This document shows positions 21,980-30,233 of a DNA stretch of 64,000 nt, one piece after another. A program made the translations under genes and the position numbers. The stretch spans positions 1 through 64,000 of the forward strand of contig NZ_AUGZ01000023.1 in the NCBI RefSeq assembly GCF_000422925.1, in the 5' to 3' direction. Source of the stretch: Paludibacterium yongneupense DSM 18731. GTDB lineage: Bacteria > Pseudomonadota > Gammaproteobacteria > Burkholderiales > Chromobacteriaceae. The notes beneath the pieces are model-generated. The model searched no databases. It was not told the DNA's origin and saw only the letters and a list, made by a program, of their open reading frames with translations. Every line of letters starts with the position of its first letter. Position 1 is the first letter of the stretch.

Positions 21980-22456
21980 TCATTGGCCGCGTAGCGCGGC
22001 TGGCAGCTTCCACTTGCCCTCGCTCTTGAACGGCACGCTGCCGAGTCCTTCCAGGCCGTCCAGATGACCGACGATCTGGTAGCCTATCTCGCCGTTGCCA
22101 GACTGCAGTATCGCATTGAGGTGTTTGAACCAGGTCGCGAGAGTGGTATGCAACTGAATCTTCACCAGCCCGTCGCTCAGCGCCGGAACCGAGATCGGCT
22201 GGCTGCTGACGCCCGTGGCGAGCGTATCGCCATCGACGTGGACTTCAAAGGACAGCCCTTGCGCGCTCAGGGCGCGCGAGTTCGGGTTCTGCACGCGCAA
22301 GGTGACGTCGAAATTCTGTTCCAGCAAGGTCGAATGGGCCGGAACGATGTCGACGACGCCGATTTGCGGTTTTTTCAACTGCATCACGCCACAGGCGGCG
22401 AGCAGCAGCAGGCCGCCCAGCAGCGCGATACGCAGCACGCTAGCGATTCGGTTCAT
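21980..22456 (-). CDS. LEA14-like (LEA type 2) lipoprotein
   Basis: A 158-residue secreted lipoprotein. The signal peptide ends in the lipobox LLAAC (Cys about 21), followed by a single LEA-2/WHy beta-sandwich domain (IGVVDIVPAHSTLLEQNFDVTLRVQNPNSRALSAQGLSFEVHVDG), a fold seen in bacterial and plant stress-associated proteins. Location is probably the inner face of the outer membrane. The ATG overlaps the end of the upstream LysR gene (ATGA), so the two are probably cotranscribed. Function unknown. Confidence 0.85.
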   Translation of the reverse strand: MNRIASVLRIALLGGLLLLAACGVMQLKKPQIGVVDIVPAHSTLLEQNFDVTLRVQNPNSRALSAQGLSFEVHVDGDTLATGVSSQPISVPALSDGLVKIQLHTTLATWFKHLNAILQSGNGEIGYQIVGHLDGLEGLGSVPFKSEGKWKLPAALRGQ

Positions 22457-23343
22457 TTCAATTCACCCAGCACTTCGCGCGTGAGGTCGATCCAGGCGCG
22501 CGCGGCGTGCGACAAGTAGACATTTTTTTGCCAGATGACCGCCAGGTGCCAGACGATGCGGTCTTCGTCGAGCTGCACCACGTCGAAGGGCAAGCCTTCG
22601 AGCCGGCTTGCCACGATCTGCGGCAATAGCGCGATGCCGAGCCGCGACTGGACCATGGCGACGATGAAGTCCCAGTGTGCGCTGCGACCGGCGATATGGA
22701 TAGGCTTTCCGATGCGGGCGAAGCCTTCGAGGATGCGCGTGGTCAGCGAGAACTCTTCGGGGTAGAACACGATGGGCTCGTCGGCGAGCTCGTCAAGCTT
22801 GACCGATTTGCGGCCTTGCCAGCGCGAGCCGGCGGGTGCGACCAGGCACAGGGGGTCGCGCGCGAAGGCCAGGTGGTCGAAGACTTCGCTGTCGAGGGGA
22901 AGCACGGCGACCCCCACTTCGAGCTGGCCGGATTTGACGCTGCTCTCGATCGAGCGGGCGCCGTCTTCGACCATGGTCAGTTCGATATTGGGATAACGCT
23001 CGCGAAACGCGCTGACGACCGGGGTGACGAAGGCGCCGCCAGCCATGGGCGGCAGGCCGACCACCAGTTCGCCGTGCGACAGCGCGGCCAGGTCGGAGAG
23101 TTCGGTGCGCAGGCGCGACATTGCCCCCAAGACATCCTGTCCGCGTGCGAAGGCGACCTTGCCCGCATCGGTCAGGCGGAAGTGGCGTCCGTCGCGAATG
23201 AACAGGGGCAGGCCGAGTTCTTCTTCCAGCTGCTTCATCATCTTGCTGATGGTCGGCTGGGTGACGAAAAGGGCGTCGGCCGCGCGGGTGAAGCTTTGCT
23301 GGCGTACGACTTCGGCAAAATAGCGAAGGGCTCGAATATCCAT
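22453..23343 (-). CDS. LysR-family transcriptional regulator (CidR-like)
   Basis: A 296-residue regulator with the N-terminal winged HTH MDIRALRYFAEVVRQQSFTRAADALFVTQPTISKMMKQLEEELGLPLF and a C-terminal type 2 periplasmic-binding-like effector domain (about 90-295). The overall sequence is reminiscent of CidR/CynR-type regulators, but no cidAB genes are adjacent. ATG 23343 is chosen because a GGGA site stands nine bases before it; ATG codons just upstream lack spacing. It overlaps the LEA14-like gene by four bases. The effector is unknown. Confidence 0.88.
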   Translation of the reverse strand: MDIRALRYFAEVVRQQSFTRAADALFVTQPTISKMMKQLEEELGLPLFIRDGRHFRLTDAGKVAFARGQDVLGAMSRLRTELSDLAALSHGELVVGLPPMAGGAFVTPVVSAFRERYPNIELTMVEDGARSIESSVKSGQLEVGVAVLPLDSEVFDHLAFARDPLCLVAPAGSRWQGRKSVKLDELADEPIVFYPEEFSLTTRILEGFARIGKPIHIAGRSAHWDFIVAMVQSRLGIALLPQIVASRLEGLPFDVVQLDEDRIVWHLAVIWQKNVYLSHAARAWIDLTREVLGELK

Positions 23344-24248
23344 GTGACTCATTCCCATGTGGAACTGAATAGATGATTTTAATTCATTTTTTGAATGGAA
23401 GCAGCCTCGCTATACTCAGCTTACTCCTTGTGTTGTGTTGTGTTACTCAGGCCGCTTCCGCTCCGTCGGACACATGAAGAGACGTAAGGTAACCCCCGTA
23501 CCGAGCGTCAACCGGAGTGTGGTCCGCGGGCGGCAAGCTACTGAGCGGTCGGTGCCTGCCAGGTGTGCCAGCTCGATGCTGAAAAGTTTGACAGTGTCGG
23601 CGGTGCTCTGGCCAGGTTGACTGCATGGCCGATTCAGCGTGTTTGAGCGCGCGCCGGATCGGGTAGTTCACTGCCCCGCATGTTATATGCAAGCGGGTTA
23701 AAGAATTCGCTGTACGCGCGGCCATGGTCGCGATTGTAGCAAACCTTGTTCTATCCGTGTGCTGTGTGGGCGGCATACGTTGTCTCTCTGTAATCTCCCA
23801 TAACGAGCGTTGTTGGGCCAGCCACTGTAGCTGGCCCATTTTTTTTGTGTTAGCGCTAACAGCTCAAAATTATCAACGATATCGCCGTGCGGCAGAAGGC
23901 TTGGCGCGGTGCGGTATCCTGTTTGTCCCGGATGGCCGAACGGCAGGCCTGCGCCTGCAGCCGTCGTACGCGGGGCGCATGTCCTGCCGCCACGATTCCG
24001 CAAGCGCGGCCCTGCCGTATCCCGTTCCCCGTTTCCGATGATGCAACGACGACGATGCGCGCCTTGCGCAGCCGCGGCGGGTTCGGTCGGGCAGGGGCGG
24101 TCAGGCGTTTCGGGGGGCAAGCCGTTCACGTCGCGGCTGGCGCTGTCGACTGCGATGAGGGGGCAGGGGGCGTGCCGGACGAAAGCTTCGCATGAAGAGG
24201 CGGCTGGGAAAGACCGGCCGGCCCTTCCCGTCGCTGGCGTCTTCTTGG
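23344..24248. other. Gene-poor 0.9-kb gap with a possible small RNA
   Basis: No frame on either strand looks like a protein. The left part holds LysR-side promoter-like sequence, including TATACT near 23411. The only clear element is the plus-strand terminator at 23815-23846, preceded by a pyrimidine-rich TCTCTCTGTAATCTCCC segment. To the right (23850-24248) the sequence is GC-rich without codon-like order and may be decayed. Confidence 0.5.
23815..23846 (+). terminator. Strong intrinsic terminator with no gene upstream
   Basis: GGGCCAGC and GCTGGCCC form a perfect 8-bp stem around CACTGTA and are followed by A and eight T. No plus-strand protein gene ends before it, so it may end a small RNA. 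Confidence 0.85.
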
Positions 24249-25043
24249 CTATTGTTCGTCGTGCGAGACGATGGCCTGCGACGAGAGCGCTTCTTCGCCC
24301 CCGCCGAGGCGGACCCCGCGTACCGGGCAGGCGTCCTGATAGTCATGGCCGATGGCGAGGCGCACATAGTGCCCGTCGGTCAGACAACCGTTGCTGATAT
24401 CCATGCCCCACCACGCGTCATCGCGCCACACCTCGACCCAGGCATGGCTGTCTACATGGCTGCGGTCGGTCGCAAGATAGCCGCTGACGTAGCGGGCCGG
24501 AACGCCGAGGCGGCGGGCACAGGCGAGGAAGACATGGCTGTGATCCTGGCACACGCCAAGCCCGGCGGAGAACGCTTCGCTGGCGCTGGTCAGCGAGTGG
24601 GTGACACCAGGCGTGAAGGGCATGCGCAGGCGCAATTCCTGCGCCAGCCGTTCCAGGCCTGCGCCGCATTGTGCGCCGACATCGGCGGCAAAGCCGTCGG
24701 CGAAATCGGCCAGCGGGGCGTCGACACGCGTCAGATCGCTGGGGCGCAGGAACAGCGCCACCGGCAAGGCACCGGCTTCATGCGGCGTGCCGATGTCATC
24801 GCGTGTTTCAACGACTCCACTGGCGACAAGGCGGATCGAGCTGTGCGGCTGATCCAGCGTCATCACATGCAAGACATTGCCATACGCATCGATGCCCGGC
24901 ACGACCGATCCCGGCAGGTCGAGCTGCCAGTCGTGCACCTTGATCAACGGAGACGGACGCGGGGTCAGGCGCAGATACTGCGTACTGCGCGTGACTGCCG
25001 TACCGTACTGGTAGTGGGTTTCGTGTTCTATGGTCAGTTTCAT
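24249..25043 (-). CDS. Transglutaminase-like cysteine peptidase of the Anbu operon
   Basis: A 264-residue COG1305-type protein. The N-terminal beta domain (MKLTIEHETHYQYGTAVTRSTQYLRLTPRP) is followed by the transglutaminase core with the catalytic triad visible: Cys in GLGVCQDHSHVFLACARRLGVPARYVSGYL (about 164), His in SHAWVEVW, and Asp in GMDISNG. It is the last of four minus-strand genes: Anbu peptidase, circularly permuted ATP-grasp, alpha-E protein, then this gene, nine bases after the alpha-E stop. The set is a known conserved neighbourhood, probably for making and removing a peptide-like product; the substrate is not established. Confidence 0.9.
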   Translation of the reverse strand: MKLTIEHETHYQYGTAVTRSTQYLRLTPRPSPLIKVHDWQLDLPGSVVPGIDAYGNVLHVMTLDQPHSSIRLVASGVVETRDDIGTPHEAGALPVALFLRPSDLTRVDAPLADFADGFAADVGAQCGAGLERLAQELRLRMPFTPGVTHSLTSASEAFSAGLGVCQDHSHVFLACARRLGVPARYVSGYLATDRSHVDSHAWVEVWRDDAWWGMDISNGCLTDGHYVRLAIGHDYQDACPVRGVRLGGGEEALSSQAIVSHDEQ

Positions 25044-25052
25044 CGCGGACTC

Positions 25053-25994
25053 TCAGACTGTTTCCAGATAGGCGGTACGGATGGACTCGCCCAGGCGGTG
25101 AGCCTCATCGAGAAATTCGGACAGGAAAACATGCAGCCCGCGCTGCAGCACTTCGTCGACGTTGCAGTATTTAAGCCGGATCGCCAGCTTCTCCGCGAGC
25201 ATCTTGACCGTGCGCCCGGGGTCGTTGTCGCTGCCGCGCGTCTCGATCTGCGGCAGTATGGCGCGGATCTCGTCGCAGCAGGCGCGCAAGCTGCGCGGCA
25301 CATCGGGGCGCAAGACCAGCAGTTCCGTTACGCGCCTTCCTTCCAGCGTGTCGCGGAAAGCGGCATGGTAGGCCTCGAAGGCGGACAGTGCGCGCAGCAG
25401 CGCGCTCCACGCATAGTAGTCGCGGGCGCTTTCGGCGTGTTCGGGCGCAATCAGTTTGGCACGCACGTCCAGCATACGCGCGGTGTTGTCCGCCCGCTCG
25501 ATAAAGGTGCCGAGGCGGATGAAGCAATAGGCATCGTTACGTTGCAGCGTACCATAGGTGGCGCCGCGGAACAGGTGCGAGCGTTCCTTGACCCAGTCGA
25601 AGAATTCGCTGACGCTGGTGATCCCGCGTTGCTGGCGCTCGCGCGCCTCGAGCCAGGTCGTGTTGATGGCCTCCCACATTTCTGCAGTGATCTGTCCGCG
25701 CACGGCATGGGCATTCTCGCGCGCGGCTTTCAGGCAGCCGAGAATCGACGCCGGGTTTGCCTGGTCGAGCGCCATATAGTCGATCAGATGGCCGGTGGTA
25801 AGGGGGGTGCCGCGCGCGGTGAAATCCTCGAGCACCCCGGTGACGACGAGGGGGGCCGACCATTCGGCGGCGGCGCTGCGCGATTGCGGCAGCAGCGAAA
25901 GCGTATGCGCGACATCCAGCATACGAACCAGATTTTCAGCTCGTTCCAGATAACGCGACATCCAGTAGAGCTGGGCTGCGGTACGAGACAGCAT
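25053..25994 (-). CDS. Alpha-E domain protein
   Basis: A 313-residue all-alpha protein of COG2307/alpha-E type, starting MLSRTAAQLYWMSRYLERAENLVRMLDVAH, the hallmark N-terminus. Charged helical repeats follow (SARDYYAWSALLRALSAFEAYHAAFRD). There is no signal peptide or membrane segment. In other genomes it is nearly always next to the circularly permuted ATP-grasp protein, here 23 bp upstream, and is thought to act with it; its activity is unknown. The frame is open further upstream into the ATP-grasp gene but family homology begins at ATG 25994. Confidence 0.9.
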   Translation of the reverse strand: MLSRTAAQLYWMSRYLERAENLVRMLDVAHTLSLLPQSRSAAAEWSAPLVVTGVLEDFTARGTPLTTGHLIDYMALDQANPASILGCLKAARENAHAVRGQITAEMWEAINTTWLEARERQQRGITSVSEFFDWVKERSHLFRGATYGTLQRNDAYCFIRLGTFIERADNTARMLDVRAKLIAPEHAESARDYYAWSALLRALSAFEAYHAAFRDTLEGRRVTELLVLRPDVPRSLRACCDEIRAILPQIETRGSDNDPGRTVKMLAEKLAIRLKYCNVDEVLQRGLHVFLSEFLDEAHRLGESIRTAYLETV

Positions 25995-26017
25995 GGCGTT
26001 TCTCCGAACAATGAGGG

Positions 26018-27448
26018 TCAGGGCGCTTCCAGTACCCAGGTATCTTTGGTCCCGCCGCCCTGCGACGAATTGACCACCAGCGAACCGGCCTTGAGGGCGA
26101 CCCGGGTCAGACCGCCTGCGACCATGGTGATTTCGCGTCCGGACAGGACGAATGGGCGCAAATCGATGTGGCGCGGTGCGATGCCGGCTTCGACGAAGGT
26201 CGGGCAGCTGGACAGGGCCAGCGTCGGCTGGGCGATATAGTTGCCCGGATCCGCGACCAGGCGTTCGCGGAACTCGGCGATCTCGCGTGTGCTGGCGGCA
26301 GGGCCGACCAGCATGCCGTAGCCGCCTGCGCCGTGAACCTCCTTGACCACCAATTCGGGCAGATGGGCGAGCACGTAGGCGAGATCGTCTTCCTTGCGGC
26401 ATTGCCAGGTCGGGACGTTGTTGAGAATCGGCTCCTCGCCCAGATAAAAGCGGATCATCTCCGGCACATAGGGGTAGATAGACTTGTCGTCGGCGACGCC
26501 GGTGCCGATGGCATTGGCCAGGATGACGTTGCCCTGCCGATAGACCGACAGCAGCCCGGGCACGCCGAGCATGGAGTCGGCGCGGAAGGCGAGCGGATCG
26601 AGATAGGCGTCGTCGATGCGGCGGTAGATGACGTCGAGCCGGCGCGGCCCGGCCGTGGTGCGCATGTAGACGAAGCCGTCGCGCACGAACAGGTCCTGCC
26701 CTTCCACCAGCTCGACCCCCATTTGCTGGGCGAGAAACGCATGCTCGAAATAGGCCGAGTTGAACGGACCGGGCGTGAGCACCGCCACCGTCGGGTTGTT
26801 GGCCAGACTCGCGTGGCGCAAGGTATCGAGCAGCAAGGTCGGATAGTGCTCGACCGGTGCCACCGCGTAGCGCGCGAACAGGGCCGGGAACAAGCGCATC
26901 ATCATCTTGCGGTTTTCCAGCATATAGCTGACGCCGGATGGAACGCGCAGATTATCTTCCAGCACGAAATACTGGCCATCCGAGTGCCGGACTACGTCGA
27001 CCCCCGAAATGTGCGAGTAGATGTTGTGCGGCAGGTCGAGTCCCTGCATTGCCGGCTGGTACTGGCTGTTGGCGAACACCTGTTCCGCCGGAATCAAGCC
27101 GGCGCGCACGATGTCGTGCTCATGATAGATATCGTGCAAGAAGCGGTTGAGCGCCTGCACCCGTTGCCGCAGTCCGGCTTCGAGCACATGCCAGTCGGCG
27201 GCGGGGATGATGCGTGGAATCGTGTCGAATGGAATCAGCCGCTCGGCACCGGCCTCGTCGCCATAGACGGCAAAGGTGATGCCGACTTTGTGAAACAGCA
27301 TATCGGCTTCGCGGCGGCGGCGCGCAAGCGAATCGGGTGGCTGGGAGTGCAGCCATTCGGCAAATGCCTGGTAGTGCGGCCGCACAGCGCCCGATGCCAG
27401 AAGCATCTCATCGTAGTGGCCCGGGGTGGGAAGGGTCAGCGCATGCAT
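26018..27448 (-). CDS. Circularly permuted ATP-grasp type 2 protein
   Basis: A 476-residue COG2308 protein. ATP-grasp enzymes join a carboxylate to an amine using ATP; in this class the order of the fold elements is permuted. Recognisable stretches are HDIVRAGLIPAEQVFANSQYQPAMQG, YFVLEDNLRVPSGVSYMLENRKMMMR, NAIGTGVADDKSIYPYVPEMIRFYLGEEPILNNVPTW, and LVVKEVHGAGGYGMLVGP with the ATP-binding lysine region. AGGAG lies nine bases before ATG 27448. It probably works with the alpha-E and transglutaminase-like proteins encoded downstream. Confidence 0.92.
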   Translation of the reverse strand: MHALTLPTPGHYDEMLLASGAVRPHYQAFAEWLHSQPPDSLARRRREADMLFHKVGITFAVYGDEAGAERLIPFDTIPRIIPAADWHVLEAGLRQRVQALNRFLHDIYHEHDIVRAGLIPAEQVFANSQYQPAMQGLDLPHNIYSHISGVDVVRHSDGQYFVLEDNLRVPSGVSYMLENRKMMMRLFPALFARYAVAPVEHYPTLLLDTLRHASLANNPTVAVLTPGPFNSAYFEHAFLAQQMGVELVEGQDLFVRDGFVYMRTTAGPRRLDVIYRRIDDAYLDPLAFRADSMLGVPGLLSVYRQGNVILANAIGTGVADDKSIYPYVPEMIRFYLGEEPILNNVPTWQCRKEDDLAYVLAHLPELVVKEVHGAGGYGMLVGPAASTREIAEFRERLVADPGNYIAQPTLALSSCPTFVEAGIAPRHIDLRPFVLSGREITMVAGGLTRVALKAGSLVVNSSQGGGTKDTWVLEAP

Positions 27449-27560
27449 GGCAGAGCTCTCCTGAGTGTCCGAGTGTCCGCGCGCAAACGAATGTTCGCGC
27501 GCTCCCGTCCCTATCAGCAAAGGCCATGCCAGGCCCGCGCAGCCTGCGCCTGCGCCTATG

Positions 27561-28298
27561 TCATACGGCGTCGAACCAGTCGGCGTCGGGCAGGCGGCTG
27601 AAGACTTCGCGCAGCCCCTCGCCCCAGCCGCGACAGACGGCGCTGAAGTAGGGGTCGTCTGCGCCGATGCGCTGGATGGCACTTCTGGCGAAGCTATCGC
27701 TGCGGTAGAGCAGCATGTCGATCGGCAGCCCGACCGACAGATTGCTGCGGATAGTGGAGTCGAACGAGATCAGGGTGCATTTCGCGGCCTGGGCCAGCGG
27801 TGTGTCGTAGCGCACCACCCGGTCGATGATGGGTTTGCCGTATTTGGCCTCGCCGATCTGGAAGTAGGGCGTATCGGACGTGGCTTCTATGAAATTGCCT
27901 TGCGGGTAGATATGGAACAGCCGCGGTGCTTCGCCCCGGATCTGGCCGCCTAGCAGAAAAGCGGCACCGAAATCGACGCCCTGCTGCAAGGTTTGGCCGC
28001 CGCTGTCGCGTTGCATGACCTCGCGCACGGTCTGGCCGACGAGTTCGGCAGCGTGGTATAGCGTAGGCACGTTCAGCAGGTGGGGGCCGTCGTGCGTGGT
28101 GCGTGTCGATAGCAGACTGATCACGCTTTGCGTCGTCGCCAGATTGCCCGAGTTGAGCAAAACCAGCTGCCGTTCGCCCGCCTGCTCGAACACATTCATT
28201 TTACGGAAGGTGGCGATATGATCGACACCGGCATTGGTGCGCGAGTCGGACGCGAACAGCAGTCCGCTTTCGAGGCGCATGGCAACACAATAAGTCAT
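27561..28298 (-). CDS. Anbu (proteasome-like Ntn-hydrolase peptidase)
   Basis: A 245-residue predicted proteasome-type protease (COG3484, ancestral beta subunit). After removal of Met the N-terminal residue is Thr, in TYCVAMRLESGLLFASDSRTNAGVDHI, giving the Ntn nucleophile Thr1, with Asp17 and Lys32 (FRKMN) at the proteasome catalytic positions. Published Anbu proteins form open helical rings in the cytoplasm. The gene heads an operon with the permuted ATP-grasp, alpha-E and transglutaminase-like genes, 112 bp upstream of the first. ATG 28298 is required for a correct N-terminal Thr. Confidence 0.92.
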   Translation of the reverse strand: MTYCVAMRLESGLLFASDSRTNAGVDHIATFRKMNVFEQAGERQLVLLNSGNLATTQSVISLLSTRTTHDGPHLLNVPTLYHAAELVGQTVREVMQRDSGGQTLQQGVDFGAAFLLGGQIRGEAPRLFHIYPQGNFIEATSDTPYFQIGEAKYGKPIIDRVVRYDTPLAQAAKCTLISFDSTIRSNLSVGLPIDMLLYRSDSFARSAIQRIGADDPYFSAVCRGWGEGLREVFSRLPDADWFDAV

Positions 28299-28378
28299 GG
28301 CGAAGTTGTAATGAATGGTTCGTGTTTCAGCGTAGCTCAGGCGCGCGTACGGGCGCAAGATCCCGTACGCGGACCGGC

Positions 28379-29026
28379 TTATTGGCGTACCGGGTCGATC
28401 AGTATTTCGACACGTCGATTGCGTGCGCGCCCGACAGCGGTCGCGTTGCTGGCGACCGGCTGGCTCATGCCGACGCCCATGGTGCGAATGCGCACCGAAT
28501 CGACGCCGCTGGATGCCAGTACCGTGGTCACCGCTTCGGCGCGCCGTTCCGACAACTGCTGGTTATGCGCAGCCGTGCCGGTGTTGTCGGTATGGCCGAT
28601 CACGGCGATGGTGGTGGCCGGGTATTGGACCATGATGCTGCCTACATTGGCCAGCGCGGCGCGCGCGCCCGGCTTGACTTCGCTTTTGTCGATGTCGAAG
28701 CTGATATTGTCGGGCAGGGTCAGGCGGATCTGGTCGCCGATGCGCTGCACTCCGATCTGGGTCTGGGCGAGCTGCTCGCGAAGTTTCGTTTCCTGGTAAT
28801 CCATATAGCCGCCGATGCCGGCGCCGACGGCGCCGCAGGCCAGTGCCGCGTTGCGCGCGTCCTTGCCGCTGCGGGTCGCTCCGATCGCGCCGCAGGCCAG
28901 GGCTCCGCCGATGCCGTAGAGCGCGGCTTTGTTCAAGGTGCTGCTACCGGTCTTGGGATCGGTGGTGCAGCCGGTCGCGACCAGGGCGATGGCCAGCGCG
29001 CTGGCGATAAGGCGTTTGCAATGCAT
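28379..29026 (-). CDS. OmpA-family lipoprotein
   Basis: A 215-residue outer-membrane lipoprotein. The signal peptide MHCKRLIASALAIALVATGC ends with the lipobox cysteine at residue 20. A glycine-rich segment (LYGIGGALACGAIGATRSGKDARNAALACGAVGAGIGGYMDYQE, about 35-80) resembles glycine-zipper membrane elements, and the C-terminal OmpA domain (about 100-213) has the peptidoglycan-binding region VIGHTDNTGTAAHNQQLSERRAEAV. It resembles the YiaD type. It lies between the Anbu gene and cadR on the minus strand, with 19 bp to cadR. Confidence 0.9.
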   Translation of the reverse strand: MHCKRLIASALAIALVATGCTTDPKTGSSTLNKAALYGIGGALACGAIGATRSGKDARNAALACGAVGAGIGGYMDYQETKLREQLAQTQIGVQRIGDQIRLTLPDNISFDIDKSEVKPGARAALANVGSIMVQYPATTIAVIGHTDNTGTAAHNQQLSERRAEAVTTVLASSGVDSVRIRTMGVGMSQPVASNATAVGRARNRRVEILIDPVRQ

Positions 29027-29045
29027 ACGGATGACTGTCTCCGGT

Positions 29046-29510
29046 TCAGGTGGATTCGGTATGGCCGTGCCGCGTCCCATCGCCAAACGGCGTATGGCAG
29101 GCGCACGCTTCGCCCTGCGCGGCGTCGACCAGCGTGCGAAGGATACCGCAATGGGCGGCGTCGCGACTAGCCGGGCACCGTTCTCGCAAGGCGAGCAATT
29201 GCTGCTCGAGCAATTGCAGCGATTCCACCTGCTGATGCACGGTTTCAAGGTGGCGGTCGATGAGGTCGTTTATTCCGGCGCAATCCTGCTGTGGATCGCT
29301 GCGGAAACCTGCCAGGATGCGCACTTCGGCCAGGCTCATGTCCAGCGAGCGGCAGTGCAGTATGAAGTTCAGTTCGCCGAGGTGTTCGCTGCGGTAGCTG
29401 CGATAGCCGGCGGCCGTGCGTTCCGGCGCGGACAACAGGCCTTCATGCTCGTAATAGCGGATGGTTTCCACTTCGCAGCCGGCCTGGCGCGCTAGTTGAC
29501 CGATCAACAT
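29046..29510 (-). CDS. cadR: MerR-family heavy-metal regulator (CadR/PbrR-like)
   Basis: A 154-residue MerR regulator: HTH MLIGQLARQAGCEVETIRYYEHEGLL, dimerisation helix (about 82-112), and metal-site cysteines at 77 (QQDCAGIN) and 112, with another at 121, matching the Cd/Pb-type pattern. The tail CACHTPFGDGTRHGH is the Cys/His-rich extension seen in CadR. A TTGACC-like start is absent but GAGGAGAACGGC places a ribosome site before the ATG. A MerR-type dyad lies just upstream. The usual partner, a CadA P-type ATPase, is not in the window. Zinc or lead specificity cannot be excluded. Confidence 0.85.
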   Translation of the reverse strand: MLIGQLARQAGCEVETIRYYEHEGLLSAPERTAAGYRSYRSEHLGELNFILHCRSLDMSLAEVRILAGFRSDPQQDCAGINDLIDRHLETVHQQVESLQLLEQQLLALRERCPASRDAAHCGILRTLVDAAQGEACACHTPFGDGTRHGHTEST

Positions 29511-29534
29511 GCCGTTCTCCTCAAACAGGGTTTA

Positions 29535-29552
29535 CCTTATAGTAACTTCAGG
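29535..29552 (-). promoter_or_regulatory. Candidate MerR-type operator upstream of cadR
   Basis: CCTTATAGTAACTTCAGG has outer CCT/AGG arms and a core TATAGTAACT like the TATAGTNNCT core of MerR/CadR operators. It starts 25 bp upstream of the cadR ATG. No divergent efflux gene follows. Confidence 0.55.
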
Positions 29553-29684
29553 CTTGGCCGTTTGCCACCCCTGGACTGCCGTGGAGTCGATCGGGGGTCC
29601 GGACGACGTTCTCGTCCGGGCGGGACTGCGCGTCAGACGCAGGCTCGGCTATGATGGCGGCACGAATGATTCCGGGAGAGCGAG

Positions 29685-30170
29685 ATGGAAACGAAGGCAA
29701 CGCGCGAGCGCGAATTGATGATGTCGGTGTTGATGACGCCGGATATGAGCAATTTTTCCGGCAATGTGCACGGCGGCGTGCTGCTCAAGTTGCTGGATCA
29801 GGTTGCCTATGCCTGTGCCAGCCGCTATGCGGGCTGTTATGTGGTGACCCTGTCGGTCGATCAGGTGCTGTTCAAGCAAGCGATCCATGTCGGTGAACTG
29901 GTGTCGTTCATGGCGTGCGTCAATCATGTCGGACGCACCTCGATGGAAGTCGGGATCAAGGTGGTGGCGGAGAATATCCAGGAGCGCAGCACCCGGCACA
30001 CCAATAGCTGCTACTTCACGATGGTCGCGCTCGAAAACGGGCGTGCGGTTCCCGTTCCCGCTCTCAGCCTGGAGACCGAGCTAGATCGCAAGCGCTTTCG
30101 CGAGGCAGGAATCCGCAAACGCATGCGCATCGAAGCCGAAGCGCGGATGGCGGACGAGCTCGGTGCCTAA
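29685..30170 (+). CDS. Acyl-CoA thioesterase, hotdog fold (YciA-like)
   Basis: A 161-residue cytoplasmic hydrolase of acyl-CoA. The HotDog_ACOT pattern is clear: MTPDMSNFSGNVHGGVLLKLLDQVAYACASRYAG with the catalytic Asn/Asp-containing helix, then SVDQVLFKQAIHVGELVSFMACVNHVGRTSMEVGI and TNSCYFTMVAL. GGGAGAGCG precedes ATG 29685. It is followed 63 bp later by a pseudouridine synthase gene in the same direction. Substrate chain length is not deducible. Confidence 0.92.
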   Translation: METKATRERELMMSVLMTPDMSNFSGNVHGGVLLKLLDQVAYACASRYAGCYVVTLSVDQVLFKQAIHVGELVSFMACVNHVGRTSMEVGIKVVAENIQERSTRHTNSCYFTMVALENGRAVPVPALSLETELDRKRFREAGIRKRMRIEAEARMADELGA

Positions 30171-30233
30171 GCGGATGGGGGGCGCCGCGGCCTATGGTGG
30201 TAGAATCGCAACCCCATTCAGCCTGGTGCGACC

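Noticed and set aside
23395-23415. GGAAGCAGCC resembling the conserved part of the 4.5S/SRP RNA
   Set aside because: The preceding GTCAGGTCC-type half and the pairing strand of the SRP hairpin are missing, so it is coincidental.
23447-23839. Minus-strand open frame of 130 codons in the gene-poor gap
   Set aside because: Unbiased codon use, no ribosome site, no motif, and it reads through the plus-strand terminator hairpin.
24192-26240. Plus-strand open frame of about 680 codons opposite the transglutaminase and alpha-E genes
   Set aside because: Both minus-strand genes show catalytic or family motifs; the plus frame shows none and is Arg/Gly/Gln-rich.
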